64,000 nucleotides of DNA from Bacillota bacterium (lineage in GTDB: Bacteria > Bacillota > Clostridia > Lachnospirales > Lachnospiraceae), in assembly GCA_023395555.1 (NCBI GenBank), contig JAEWYQ010000051.1:124001-188000 (forward strand), given 5' to 3'. A model generated the notes under the pieces. It worked only from the letters and a program-made list of their open reading frames with translations. It ran no database searches and had not been told where the DNA came from. Both the position numbers and the translations under genes were made by a program. Positions 18,644 through 27,443 of the stretch are shown here, piece after piece. Within the stretch, counting starts at the first letter, position 1. The number at the start of each line of letters is the position of its first letter.

Positions 18644-19706
18644 GGATCACCTCCTGAATCTGTTGTTGCACCGTGTCCCGCAGGCCGGAGGAAGGCAGCT
18701 TGCTTAATATGGGGGTAAAGGAGGCTTCCACCAGCAGGCGCTTTGCCTCTTTTGAGGTAAATCCCCGGCTCATAAGATAGTAAAGCTTTCCTGGATCCGG
18801 CTTTCCGCTAGAGGTGGCATGTGCTCCTTCCACGTTGTCCTCGCCGCATAGCAGCAGGGGGGTCGAAAGATTGACCGCCCTGGAGCTGAGAGTGAGTACG
18901 GTTTCCTCCTCCACTCCCCTGGAGCCGGAAGCCCCCCGGATAAAGTCCAGAGTGCTTTTCAGTGTCTTTTTGGCCTTGCCCGCCAGGGCGCCCCGAACCA
19001 CAAGTTCCCCCTCGGATGCCGAACCCCGCAGTTCCAGCCGGTAGTTGAAGTCCTGAGTACGTCCGCCGCTGCCCAGATAGAGAGTGTCCAGTCCTCCCCG
19101 GCTCTTCTTGCCGGCCAGGGAAATGTTGCATCCTGCCACCACCTGGCCGCCGCCCAGCTCGCAGAACAGGGCTCTTCCCTCGCCTCCGGCCTCCACCTGG
19201 ACGGCGGTGCCATCCAGGTGGGCATCTCTTTGGCCCAGCATCTGGATTTTAATCAGACGCACCTGGGCTCCCTCCTCTGCCCGCAGAGTGGCAAAGCCGC
19301 TATGAAAGTAAGCCCCCTCCCCTGCGGAGCGGTAGCGCACAACCACATCCGCCCGGCTGCCCGCCTGGGCATGAATCCGGAGGTGATCCACCAGCACCGG
19401 AGACTGCTCATCCAGCAAAAAATCTAACACAATGGGTTCATCACACTGCATATCCCGTGGGATGGTAAGACTAAGACTGTAGTTTTGATGTTCAAAGACA
19501 AAATCCCGCAAACGCTCCAGGTCCCGGGACAGGTTTTCCACCTGGATACGGTCTCCCTGGCGGCAGATTTCTACATGATCCGCCCCGGATAACACGCCGC
19601 CCCGATAAGCCGTGCCCAGGGAGGCATCGATGTCCATCTGCGCTTCGTTCATGCCCAGCCAGCGCCATGTAGGAATTTGTAACTCGTTTAGTTTTGTAAG
19701 CTTCAT
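18630..19706 (-). CDS. sufD: SufD Fe-S assembly scaffold subunit
   Basis: 358 residues. The sequence is dominated by the right-handed beta-helix typical of SufB/SufD, and the C-terminus carries the conserved region ALELSS-like LTLSSRAVNLSTPLL, then EGAHATSSGKPD, LYYLMSRGFTSKEAKRLLVEASF. SufD pairs with SufB in the SufBC2D complex that builds clusters using SufC ATPase activity. It follows sufB by 10 bases with AAGGAGG upstream. It is somewhat shorter than the 400-plus residue SufD of enterobacteria, as is common in Firmicutes. Confidence 0.9.
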   Translation of the reverse strand: MKLTKLNELQIPTWRWLGMNEAQMDIDASLGTAYRGGVLSGADHVEICRQGDRIQVENLSRDLERLRDFVFEHQNYSLSLTIPRDMQCDEPIVLDFLLDEQSPVLVDHLRIHAQAGSRADVVVRYRSAGEGAYFHSGFATLRAEEGAQVRLIKIQMLGQRDAHLDGTAVQVEAGGEGRALFCELGGGQVVAGCNISLAGKKSRGGLDTLYLGSGGRTQDFNYRLELRGSASEGELVVRGALAGKAKKTLKSTLDFIRGASGSRGVEEETVLTLSSRAVNLSTPLLLCGEDNVEGAHATSSGKPDPGKLYYLMSRGFTSKEAKRLLVEASFTPILSKLPSSGLRDTVQQQIQEVIHDEH

Positions 19707-19716
19707 GGCGTCCTCC

Positions 19717-21123
19717 TTATCCTATCGTCCCTTCCAGCTCCAACCCCACCAGCCGATTCATCTCCACGGCATATTCCAGGGGCAGTTCCTTTGTCACCGG
19801 CTCCACAAAGCCCCGGACGATCATGGCCTTGGCCTCTTCCTCGCTCAGCCCCCGGCTCATGAGATAGTAAATGGAACCCTCGCTGATGCGGCCGATTTTG
19901 GCTTCGTGGCCGATATCCACCGCATCATTTCGGATGTCCATGCCCGGGATGGTATCGGAACGGGAGAGACTGTCCAGCATCAGAGCTTCGCAGATGACAC
20001 TGGATTTACTGTTTTTCGCCTCCGGCAGTACCACCACCGAGGTGCGGGTAGTGGTGCTGCCCCCCATCTTGGAGATGGACTTGGAGGACATGGTGGAGAA
20101 GGTATTGGGCGCCGCGTGAACCACCTTGCAGCCGGTGTCTAAAAACTGGCCTTCGCTTGCAAAGCTGACACCAATGTATTCACTGCGGGCCCCCTCCCCT
20201 TTGAGAATGCTGCTGGGATAGAGCATGGTGATATGGGAGCCGAAGGTTCCCGAAATCCACTCGATGGCCCCATCCTTTTCTACCGTGGCCCGCTTAGAGT
20301 TAAGGTTCAGCATGTTCTTGGACCAGTTTTCAATGGTGGAATAGCGCAGCGTGGCTCCTTCCCGCACATAGAGCTCCACCCCGCCGGCGTGTAGATTAAG
20401 GACATTGTACCGGGGTGCGGAACAGCCCTCGATGAAGTGGAGCCTGGAGCTCTTTTCACAGATGATGAGAGTATGCTCAAACTGTCCGGCTCCCGGCGCG
20501 TTGAGACGGAAGTAGGACTGCAGGGGCAGCTCCACATGTACCCCGGCGGGCACGTAGACAAAGGACCCCCCTGACCATACCGCACCGTGGAGGGCCATAA
20601 ATTTGTGATCACTGGGAGGCAGCAGCTTCATAAAGTGAGCCTTGACAAGATCCTCATACTCCCGCAGGGCGGTCTGCATGTCTGTATAGACAACTCCTTG
20701 GGCACGCATCTGCTCCTTCATATTGTGGTATACTACCTCGGAGTCATACTGGGCCCCAACCCCGGACAGTGCCTCCTGCTCCGCCTTGGGGATGCCCAAT
20801 CGGTCAAAGGTGCCCCTGATGTCCTCGGGCAGCTCCCGCCAGTCATCGGTCATATTCGCCTTCGGACGGACATAGGTGACGATTTGATCCATGTCCAGCT
20901 CGTGAAGGGAGGGTCCCCAGGCAGGCATGTCCAGCTTTTGAAAGATAGCAAAGCTTTTCAGGCGCAGCTGGAGCATCCACTCCGGTTCCTTCTGCCCGGC
21001 GGAAATCTCCCGCACAATCTCCTCGGTCAGACCCGGAGCTACCTGATAGCCGGCGCCGCCGGTGTCTCTGATATCATAAATATCACGCTGGATTTCGTCC
21101 AGCTGTGTTTTTTTCCGCTCCAT
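19717..21123 (-). CDS. sufB: SufB Fe-S assembly scaffold subunit
   Basis: 468 residues, normal SufB length. Conserved stretches include KAHFMKLLPPSDHKFMALHG, SGGSFVYVPAGVHVELPLQ, HFIEGCSAPRY, the ENWSKNMLNLNSKRA region, TGCKVVHAAPNTFS and the C-terminal YYLMSRGLSEEEAKAMIVRGF. It forms the core scaffold of the SufBC2D complex. It starts three bases after sufC stops, so translation is coupled. Confidence 0.95.
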   Translation of the reverse strand: MERKKTQLDEIQRDIYDIRDTGGAGYQVAPGLTEEIVREISAGQKEPEWMLQLRLKSFAIFQKLDMPAWGPSLHELDMDQIVTYVRPKANMTDDWRELPEDIRGTFDRLGIPKAEQEALSGVGAQYDSEVVYHNMKEQMRAQGVVYTDMQTALREYEDLVKAHFMKLLPPSDHKFMALHGAVWSGGSFVYVPAGVHVELPLQSYFRLNAPGAGQFEHTLIICEKSSRLHFIEGCSAPRYNVLNLHAGGVELYVREGATLRYSTIENWSKNMLNLNSKRATVEKDGAIEWISGTFGSHITMLYPSSILKGEGARSEYIGVSFASEGQFLDTGCKVVHAAPNTFSTMSSKSISKMGGSTTTRTSVVVLPEAKNSKSSVICEALMLDSLSRSDTIPGMDIRNDAVDIGHEAKIGRISEGSIYYLMSRGLSEEEAKAMIVRGFVEPVTKELPLEYAVEMNRLVGLELEGTIG

Positions 21124-21126
21124 GGT

Positions 21127-21882
21127 TCACCTCGTTTCCGCCTGGATAAACCGGGCAAATCCGTTTGTGTTGATCTCATCGATGAGGCCCCTGTCCCCGG
21201 AGTGGACAAACCGGCCATGGTAGAGAACATGAACCCTGTCCACCGGCAAAGCGTCCAGCAGCCGGGTGCTGTGGGAAATAATCAGTAAGGCGTTATGCTT
21301 ATTTTTGTAGCGCAAAATACCTTCCGTGACCACTCTCACGGCATCTACGTCCAGGCCGGAATCCGTCTCATCCAGGATGGCCAGCTTAGGTCTCAAGGTC
21401 AAAAGCTGCAAAATCTCACTCTTTTTCTTTTCTCCGCCGGAAAAGCCCACATTGAGGTACCGGTCGGCATAGACACCGTCCAGCTGTAAAGCATCCATGC
21501 TCTCCCTCAGCTGTTTTTTAAAGCCGAAAAGCGAGGTAGGTTTTTCCTCGCCGGCAAGCTTTGCTGTCCGCAAAAAGTCGGATACCGTGATCCCGTCAAT
21601 CTCCTCCGGGGTCTGAAAGGCCATAAAGATACCCTTTTTGGCCCGTACGTCCACGGCCGCCCCGGTGATGTCTTCCCCGTCAAATTCAATCTGTCCCTGG
21701 GTGACCCCGTAGGCGGGGCTGCCCATGATGGTGTTAGCCAGCGTGGACTTACCGGAGCCGTTGGGCCCCATAATCACATGAACCTCGCCGGGTTCCATCT
21801 TCAAATCTACACCGCGGAGCACTTCCTCTCCGGTTTCAAGAGCGGCATGCAGGCCGCACACACGCAGCAGTGACTGCTTCAT
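21127..21882 (-). CDS. sufC: SufC ATPase of the SUF system
   Basis: 251 residues from the ATG at 21882 with AGGAGGG eight bases upstream. The frame is open 23 codons further but without a better site. Walker A is GPNGSGKST, the signature region is FSGGEKKKSEILQL, Walker B is LAILDETDSGLD and the switch is IISHSTRLL, all typical of SufC. It energises SufB-SufD conformational change. Its start lies inside the last 47 bases of the upstream marR gene in another frame, so regulator and first assembly gene are translationally coupled. Confidence 0.94.
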   Translation of the reverse strand: MKQSLLRVCGLHAALETGEEVLRGVDLKMEPGEVHVIMGPNGSGKSTLANTIMGSPAYGVTQGQIEFDGEDITGAAVDVRAKKGIFMAFQTPEEIDGITVSDFLRTAKLAGEEKPTSLFGFKKQLRESMDALQLDGVYADRYLNVGFSGGEKKKSEILQLLTLRPKLAILDETDSGLDVDAVRVVTEGILRYKNKHNALLIISHSTRLLDALPVDRVHVLYHGRFVHSGDRGLIDEINTNGFARFIQAETR

Positions 21883-22375
21883 AATGTATTCCCTCCTTGT
21901 CCCTTCCACTGGGTTCTTCGTATTCACAAGGGAACTGGCAAATGGGTACACATTCCCTTACGCATTCCAAAAAGCGAAAGACGGCGCTGGCCTCCTTGTC
22001 ATCCAGGTCCGCGATAAACCGGCATAGCTTTTGGTTTGCCTGTTTGTGATAATGCTGGTGCCCCTCTATGGTCGCCTCGCCCCTGCGGGTCAGGCGAAAA
22101 AATTTTTCTTTCTTGTTATCCTCACGCCGGGTTCCCTCCAGAAGCTCCTTCTGGCATAGCTTTGCAACCATTTGAGTGACAGCTCCCTTGGTAATCCCCA
22201 GGCGCTCCGAGAGCGCGCTGACATTGTCATCTGGATAGCGGGCGATAGTCCCCAGAAATTGAACCTCGGCATGTCCCAGCAGAACCCCTCCGCCGTAATC
22301 CATCGGTTTTTTCTTCTCCTCCTCCAAGAGGCGGATGATCCCGAATATTTGATCTGTCACGTTACAATACATCAT
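21836..22375 (-). CDS. MarR-family regulator of the suf operon with a C-terminal cysteine array
   Basis: 179 residues. A winged helix-turn-helix sits in about residues 35-110 (LGHAEVQFLGTIARY, then NVSALSERLGITKGAVTQMVAKL, then the wing TRREDNKKEKFFRLTRRG). The C-terminus contains four cysteines spaced exactly four residues apart in ECVRECVPICQFPCEYE, plus further cysteines elsewhere. A regular CX3CX3CX3C array is unusual for MarR proteins and could hold a metal or Fe-S cluster. The gene is first in the suf operon, with a promoter and a perfect 7-5-7 palindrome directly upstream. I infer that it represses its own operon and senses Fe-S or metal status. That role is not shown by sequence alone. 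Confidence 0.82.
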   Translation of the reverse strand: MMYCNVTDQIFGIIRLLEEEKKKPMDYGGGVLLGHAEVQFLGTIARYPDDNVSALSERLGITKGAVTQMVAKLCQKELLEGTRREDNKKEKFFRLTRRGEATIEGHQHYHKQANQKLCRFIADLDDKEASAVFRFLECVRECVPICQFPCEYEEPSGRDKEGIHYEAVTAACVRPACRS

Positions 22376-22434
22376 TCGTCACACCCTTCCTGCAGAGCCT
22401 TTGCGGCCTGTTGTTTATTATAGTATGCACTTTT

Positions 22435-22453
22435 TTGTTTAACTGCTAAACAA
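22435..22453. promoter_or_regulatory. palindromic operator upstream of marR-suf
   Basis: TTGTTTA-ACTGC-TAAACAA, perfect 7-base arms with a 5-base centre, lies just downstream of the -10 box at 22458-22463. A further TTGTTTA half-site is at 22411-22417. This is the place and size expected for MarR autoregulation. Confidence 0.75.
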
Positions 22454-22457
22454 TTTT

Positions 22458-22486
22458 ATCATAAACTTATTTACCGGCTTTGTCAA
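22458..22486 (-). promoter_or_regulatory. sigma-A promoter of the marR-suf operon
   Basis: On the minus strand TTGACA (22481-22486), a 17-base spacer and TATGAT (22458-22463). The predicted start falls in or next to the palindrome at 22435-22453. Confidence 0.72.
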
Positions 22487-22692
22487 TACCTTATAATCTA
22501 TAGTGCCGGAAGCTCGTGATAATGGAGTTCCTACGACCGTGCGCCGAAATATGTACTGCTGCTGGAGAGCGGACGGCAAGGGTGATTTAGCCATCTGGAA
22601 CAAGGCCCTATTTTCTGTGGTTTTTCTCATTACCAATCCGGCCTCATAAGGAGATAGTAAAATGCAAACGCACTGCCCGTTTTTTCAAAGAA
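22487..22692. other. intergenic stretch without identifiable gene
   Basis: No credible coding frame with ribosome binding site was found between the suf promoter and the terminator at 22693. Short frames on the minus strand read through the terminator stem and look spurious. Confidence 0.5.
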
Positions 22693-22729
22693 AAAGACGG
22701 TAGTTTTGATCTTCAAAACTGCCGTCTTT
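22693..22729 (-). terminator. Rho-independent terminator of the HTH-methyltransferase gene
   Basis: AAAGACGG-t-AGTTTTGA pairs with TCAAAACT-g-CCGTCTTT. On the minus strand the stem runs into TTTTTC. It lies about 140 bases after the gene stop at 22868. Confidence 0.8.
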
Positions 22730-22867
22730 CTCCATATAGGTGTAACTATCAAGCATGGATTTATATAAGATTCCCTGTCTGACTTTGTTTTTCTCCGTAG
22801 ACCTCTTTGATTTGGCCAATCGCCGCGCAAAGCAAGCTGCCAATAAATAATGGACACACCATATCCT

Positions 22868-23983
22868 CTATTTTATTCCGTATGCAATCATCAGCCCCTG
22901 GACTTTTAAGAATGCCTTCTCCGTATCTGCCTGGGCAAAGTGATTCGCTATCTTCGCCTGCATCAATACAAATTTCTCCGCATCCCCTCTGCTGATTCCC
23001 CGGTTCATGAACCTGTTTATTAATCCTTCATTCTCGGCAATACCGCTCATTCTATCCCAGCCGTTTACTTGTATGAATTCCTGCAGCTGTTTGTTAAAAT
23101 CCGCCCTCCGGGGATAAGTAAACAGGACCTTATCATTCATTCTCACATCGATATCATGCAAGCCTAATTGATGCATATAGAAGGGCAGGCGCATTCCGAT
23201 GGCATAGTCCCTTCCCTCCTTCTCTAACTCCGTTCTCCACAGCGGATGATAATCAAAATTCGTACAAAGCGCCTCATAGTCCATACCGTCAATGTAGATT
23301 CCGTCATTCTCAAATTCCCTGTTAACCTCTACACCGATCACCAGCCCGCCTTTTTTCACCGCGTCCGTCATCTTCGCCAGAACCTCCAACGGACGGTTCA
23401 CATGCCGCAGGCATCCCTGGCAGACGGCAAGATCGTATTTCTTATCCGTACGGAAGCTATAAAGATCCGATACCATGAACTCTGCCGTAATTTCTGTTTC
23501 CAAGAACAGCTCCTCCGCTTTCTTAGTAAAATAAGCGTTATCCACTCCCGTGTAAGAGCTGCCCTCCGGCAATACCTCCAGCAGCTTCCGGCCTAAGTAT
23601 CCGTCCCCGCACCAGAAGTCAAGGACGCGAACGGGAGCGGTAATATGCCAGACCTGCTCTACCAGGAACCTCAGATAATCATCATTCCAAAAATTCCTTC
23701 TATTTTGAAACAGTTTATCCGTTTTCTCATTCCAATTGCTTCTGTCATCGGTATTGCGCCGGATGTAGCGCTGCTCGCGCAGGGGCTTTAATCCCAACAA
23801 TTCATCCACCGTGACGTTAAAATACTCTGCTATGGCGGGAAGCAGGGTAATATCCGGCATCGTTACGCCAGTCTCCCATTTGCTTACGGATTGATAGGTC
23901 ACACCTAATACCTCCGCCAGCTCCTGCTGCCCAATTTGTTTTTGCTTTCTCAGCTCTGATACTTTCAGATTTATTTTTGCCAT
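22868..23983 (-). CDS. XRE-type HTH domain fused to a SAM-dependent methyltransferase
   Basis: 371 residues with two clear domains. Residues 1-65 are a Cro/CI-like helix-turn-helix (VSELRKQKQIGQQELAEVLG, then VTYQSVSKWETGVTMPDITL). From about residue 110 a class I methyltransferase fold begins, with the SAM-binding motif VLDFWCGDGYLGRKLLEVLP followed by acidic YTGVDNAYF and the VCQGCLRHVNRPLEVL post-motif. Similar fusions are annotated as helix-turn-helix/methyltransferase proteins in Clostridia, with unknown substrate. It is divergent from metE across a 230-base gap. It may be a regulator that uses its enzyme domain as a SAM sensor, but this is inference only. Confidence 0.82.
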   Translation of the reverse strand: MAKINLKVSELRKQKQIGQQELAEVLGVTYQSVSKWETGVTMPDITLLPAIAEYFNVTVDELLGLKPLREQRYIRRNTDDRSNWNEKTDKLFQNRRNFWNDDYLRFLVEQVWHITAPVRVLDFWCGDGYLGRKLLEVLPEGSSYTGVDNAYFTKKAEELFLETEITAEFMVSDLYSFRTDKKYDLAVCQGCLRHVNRPLEVLAKMTDAVKKGGLVIGVEVNREFENDGIYIDGMDYEALCTNFDYHPLWRTELEKEGRDYAIGMRLPFYMHQLGLHDIDVRMNDKVLFTYPRRADFNKQLQEFIQVNGWDRMSGIAENEGLINRFMNRGISRGDAEKFVLMQAKIANHFAQADTEKAFLKVQGLMIAYGIK

Positions 23984-24087
23984 GGTAACGCACCTCCTGA
24001 ATTTATATTAGCATAAGGGCATGATGAAAAAATAACGCATGGCGTGAAACAACTCACTTATTGGGTGAAGGCGGAACACACTACCCT

Positions 24088-24108
24088 GATATAGTTTTAA
24101 GTTATATC
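24088..24108. promoter_or_regulatory. Met-box-like palindrome upstream of metE
   Basis: GATATAGTTTTAAGTTATATC has 6-base perfect outer arms (GATATA/TATATC) and resembles the TATAGTTxxAACTATA box bound by LysR-type MtaR/MetR regulators in streptococci. No SAM riboswitch core was recognised in this 230-base region, so protein-based control is possible. Confidence 0.4.
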
Positions 24109-24215
24109 AAAGTGCTCTTTTTATATATTATACAGTTCTCTTTTATGATAGTAAAATGAAATCATAATCACCAACCCAAATACGGCGATACAACACGTAA
24201 GGAGAGAGGAACTAT

Positions 24216-26489
24216 ATGCTTACATCGATTATCGGATATCCCCGGGTGGGGGCCTTGAGAGAACTGAAATTCGCAACCGAGAAATACTTCCGGCAGGAAA
24301 TCGGCTTGAATGAGCTGCAGGAAACGGCAAAAGGGATCCGGCAGAATCAATGGATCCGGCAGAAAAACAGCGGGCTGGATTTTATACCTGGCAATGATTT
24401 TTCTTTTTATGATAATATGCTTGATACTGCTGTCTTGTTCAATATCATTCCAAAACGCTACCGGAACTTAGGACTGCCTATGCTTGACACCTACTTTGCC
24501 ATGACGAGAGGATACCAGGGAAGCAATGGCGACGTGAAAGCCCTTGCCATGAAGAAATGGTTCAATACCAATTATCATTATATGGTTCCGGAGGCCGATG
24601 ATGAAACCGAGATCAAATTGGCGGGCACAAAACCCTTTGATGAGTACAGGGAAGCACTGAGTCTTGGTGTGCAGACAAAGCCTGTCATCATCGGAGCCTT
24701 CACCCTTCTTAAGCTGCTCCGGTATACCGGCAGCAAAACAGCCGGAGATTATGCGGACGCGGTTATCCGGGCATATTCCGGGCTGCTCGCCCAATTTAAT
24801 ATACTGGGAGTGGAATGGGTACAGTTTGACGAGCCCTGCCTGGTTCAGGATCTTACCGGGGAGGATATTGCTCTGTTTGATACGCTTTACCGGGCAATTC
24901 TTTCTGCCAAGGATAATGTGAAGGTATTGCTTCAGACTTATTTCGGCGATGTCCGGGACTGCTATCAGAATATTATCTCTCTTAATTTTGACGGAATCGG
25001 TCTTGATTTTATTGAAGGAAAGAAAACCCTTGCCTTAATAAAAGAATACGGCTTTCCTGGGGATAAGCTGTTGTTTGCCGGTGTTGTGAATGGTAAAAAC
25101 ATTTGGAAAAATCACTACCAAAAAACACTTTCCCTTTTATCAGAACTGACAAACAGCAATGTTTGTCCCATCATCAGCACCTCCTGCTCCTTGCTTCATG
25201 TTCCGTATACCTTGAAAAATGAAACAAAGCTTCAGGATGACTATACAAAGCATTTCGCATTTGCAGAAGAAAAGCTCTCGGAACTGGCCGAATTAAAGCT
25301 TCTTGCAGATAGAAAGGATTATTCCTGCGCTGCTGCTTTTGCTGCAAACGAAAAGCTTTTTGGGAACCGGGCGAACTGTTTCGATGCAGAAGTTCAGGAA
25401 CGGGTATCAAAAATCAGGGATACGGATTTTACAAGACTTCCTGCCTTCGCCGAAAGGGAAGCCCTCCAGAAAAAAGAATTTAAACTACCGCTGTTCCCCA
25501 CCACAACCATCGGCTCCTTTCCGCAGACATCCGATGTTAAGTCGAACCGTACTGCCTTCCGTAATAAGAAGATCCAGCCGTCTGAATACGTGGATTTCAA
25601 CCGCAGGAAAATTGCGGAGTGCATAGCGCTCCAGGAAGAAATCGGCCTGGATGTACTGGTTCACGGTGAATTTGAGCGCAATGATATGGTGGAATATTTT
25701 GGAGAACAGCTCAAGGGCTATCTGTTTACTGAAAAAGCCTGGGTACAGTCCTACGGTACGCGCTGCGTGAAGCCGCCCATTATCTGGGGCGATGTCTCCC
25801 GCACCCAGCCGATGACCGTCGAATGGTCCGTATATGCGCAGAGCTTAACAGAAAAGCCCGTGAAAGGGATGCTGACCGGCCCGGTGACAATCCTTAACTG
25901 GTCCTTCCCCCGCGAGGATATTTCTATCAAGGAAAGCACCTGTCAGATCGCCCTTGCCATCCGTGACGAGGTGCTGGATCTGGAAGCCAACGGAATCAGA
26001 ATGATTCAGGTGGATGAGGCAGCTCTCCGGGAAAAGCTTCCCCTGCGTAAATCTGACTGGTACGGTGAATATCTTGACTGGGCAATTCCTGCATTCCGCC
26101 TTGTTCACAGCGAGGTCAGGCCGGAAACACAGATCCACACCCATATGTGCTACAGTGAATTCACGGACATTATTTCGGCAATCGATAATATGGACGCGGA
26201 TGTAATCACCTTTGAAGCATCCCGTTCCGATTTGCAGATTTTAACCGCTCTGAAGGAAAATCATTTCAAAACGGAGGTTGGTCCGGGCGTCTATGATATT
26301 CATTCTCCGAGAGTCCCCTCCGCGGAGGAAATCAGAACCGCCCTTGATAAAATGCTGGAAAAGATTGATCCCGGCAAGCTATGGGTCAATCCCGACTGCG
26401 GATTAAAAACGAGAGGAGTTGCCGAGACCACAGTAAGTCTGAAAAATCTGGTCGCTGCGGCAAAACAATTGAGAGATGAAAACAACTGA
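24216..26489 (+). CDS. metE: cobalamin-independent methionine synthase
   Basis: 757 residues, full MetE length. It transfers the methyl group of 5-methyltetrahydrofolate (polyglutamate) to homocysteine. The N-terminal half starts IIGYPRVGALRELKFATEKY. The catalytic C-terminal half contains PTTTIGSFPQT, HGEFERNDMVEYFGEQL, GPVTILNWSFPREDIS, the zinc ligands in HTHMCYSEF and the last zinc cysteine in NPDCGLKTRG. AAGGAGAGAGGAAC precedes the ATG. The following metF gene overlaps by 14 bases, so the methyl donor is made from the same transcript. Confidence 0.96.
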   Translation: MLTSIIGYPRVGALRELKFATEKYFRQEIGLNELQETAKGIRQNQWIRQKNSGLDFIPGNDFSFYDNMLDTAVLFNIIPKRYRNLGLPMLDTYFAMTRGYQGSNGDVKALAMKKWFNTNYHYMVPEADDETEIKLAGTKPFDEYREALSLGVQTKPVIIGAFTLLKLLRYTGSKTAGDYADAVIRAYSGLLAQFNILGVEWVQFDEPCLVQDLTGEDIALFDTLYRAILSAKDNVKVLLQTYFGDVRDCYQNIISLNFDGIGLDFIEGKKTLALIKEYGFPGDKLLFAGVVNGKNIWKNHYQKTLSLLSELTNSNVCPIISTSCSLLHVPYTLKNETKLQDDYTKHFAFAEEKLSELAELKLLADRKDYSCAAAFAANEKLFGNRANCFDAEVQERVSKIRDTDFTRLPAFAEREALQKKEFKLPLFPTTTIGSFPQTSDVKSNRTAFRNKKIQPSEYVDFNRRKIAECIALQEEIGLDVLVHGEFERNDMVEYFGEQLKGYLFTEKAWVQSYGTRCVKPPIIWGDVSRTQPMTVEWSVYAQSLTEKPVKGMLTGPVTILNWSFPREDISIKESTCQIALAIRDEVLDLEANGIRMIQVDEAALREKLPLRKSDWYGEYLDWAIPAFRLVHSEVRPETQIHTHMCYSEFTDIISAIDNMDADVITFEASRSDLQILTALKENHFKTEVGPGVYDIHSPRVPSAEEIRTALDKMLEKIDPGKLWVNPDCGLKTRGVAETTVSLKNLVAAAKQLRDENN

Positions 26490-27354
26490 GCTTTTTAAAA
26501 AAGGAACCGTCCTATCCTATGAAGTATTTCCTCCCAAGCGCACTTCCCCGGTTAATACCGTGTATGAGACCATTGACGGGATCCGGGAGCTGCAGCCGGA
26601 CTTTATCAGCGTAACCTACGGTGCCGGAGGCGCTGCTGACAGCGGGAATACCTTTCAGATCGCCGCGGCAATTGGACGGGATTACGGAATTGAAAGCGCG
26701 GCACATCTTCCCTGCATCGGGCTGACGAAGACAGAGGTCCGTCAAAAGCTGGATGAATTGCGCGGCCTGGGGATTGAAAATATTCTGGCTCTGCGGGGAG
26801 ATATCCCGGAGGGAGCCTGTTCAGGCGGTGATTTTCATTATGCCAGCGATTTAATTGCCTTTATCAAAGAGTATGGCGGCTTCAATATTCTTGCCGCCTG
26901 TTATCCGGAAGGACATGTGGAAAGCGAAGATAAGGTTGCGGATATCCGCAACCTCAAGACAAAGGTTGATGCCGGAACCGATCATCTGATTACGCAGCTG
27001 TTTTTTGACAACAACTGCTTCTACTCTTTTCTGGAGCGCTGTCAGCTGGCGGGAATTGCGGTGCCCATAGAAGCTGGCATCATGCCTGTGGTCAATAAAA
27101 AGCAAATTGAACGTATGGCATCCCTCTGCGGCGCAACCGTACCGAAAAAGTTTGCCGCGATGATGGACCGCTACGGCGATAATCCCATTGCCATGCGCGA
27201 TGCAGGAATTGCTTATGCGATTGACCAGATTATCGATTTGATTTCACAGGGTGTGGATGGAATCCATCTTTACACAATGAACAATCCGTATATTGCCCGG
27301 AAAATATATGAGGCAATTCATACACTGCTGGAACCGTATACCTTGGTCAGCTGA
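26476..27354 (+). CDS. metF: 5,10-methylenetetrahydrofolate reductase
   Basis: 292 residues. The flavoprotein TIM barrel reduces methylenetetrahydrofolate to methyltetrahydrofolate, the substrate of MetE. Typical sequences are LSYEVFPPKR at the start, SVTYGAGGAADSG, AHLPCIGLTKTEV, NILALRGDIPEG, TDHLITQLFFDNNCFYSFL, and HLYTMNNP near the end. It overlaps metE by 14 bases and is followed by a strong terminator. Confidence 0.95.
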   Translation: MKTTELFKKGTVLSYEVFPPKRTSPVNTVYETIDGIRELQPDFISVTYGAGGAADSGNTFQIAAAIGRDYGIESAAHLPCIGLTKTEVRQKLDELRGLGIENILALRGDIPEGACSGGDFHYASDLIAFIKEYGGFNILAACYPEGHVESEDKVADIRNLKTKVDAGTDHLITQLFFDNNCFYSFLERCQLAGIAVPIEAGIMPVVNKKQIERMASLCGATVPKKFAAMMDRYGDNPIAMRDAGIAYAIDQIIDLISQGVDGIHLYTMNNPYIARKIYEAIHTLLEPYTLVS

Positions 27355-27390
27355 ACCTTCCCGCTGCCTTAGAACGGACAGAATTTGTGC

Positions 27391-27432
27391 AAAAGCCGGC
27401 GATTTGTGATTCTTCACACTTCGCCGGCTTTT
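27391..27432. terminator. bidirectional terminator between metF and the GH16 gene
   Basis: AAAAGCCGGCGA pairs perfectly with TCGCCGGCTTTT, with an inner TGTG/CACA pair. A-rich on one side and T-rich on the other, it can stop both convergent transcripts. Confidence 0.9.
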
Positions 27433-27443
27433 ACAGGTTGATT

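Noticed and set aside
17387..18718. A 443-residue plus-strand frame opposite sufS
   Set aside because: It is antisense of sufS in a G+C-rich region where stop codons are rare, and it has no domain resemblance or ribosome binding site.
22439..22857. Two short minus-strand frames between the suf promoter and the HTH-methyltransferase gene
   Set aside because: They read through the terminator stem and the suf promoter and lack ribosome binding sites.
23984..24215. Possible SAM (S-box) riboswitch upstream of metE
   Set aside because: No S-box core sequences were recognised and the space is short; only a palindrome was found.
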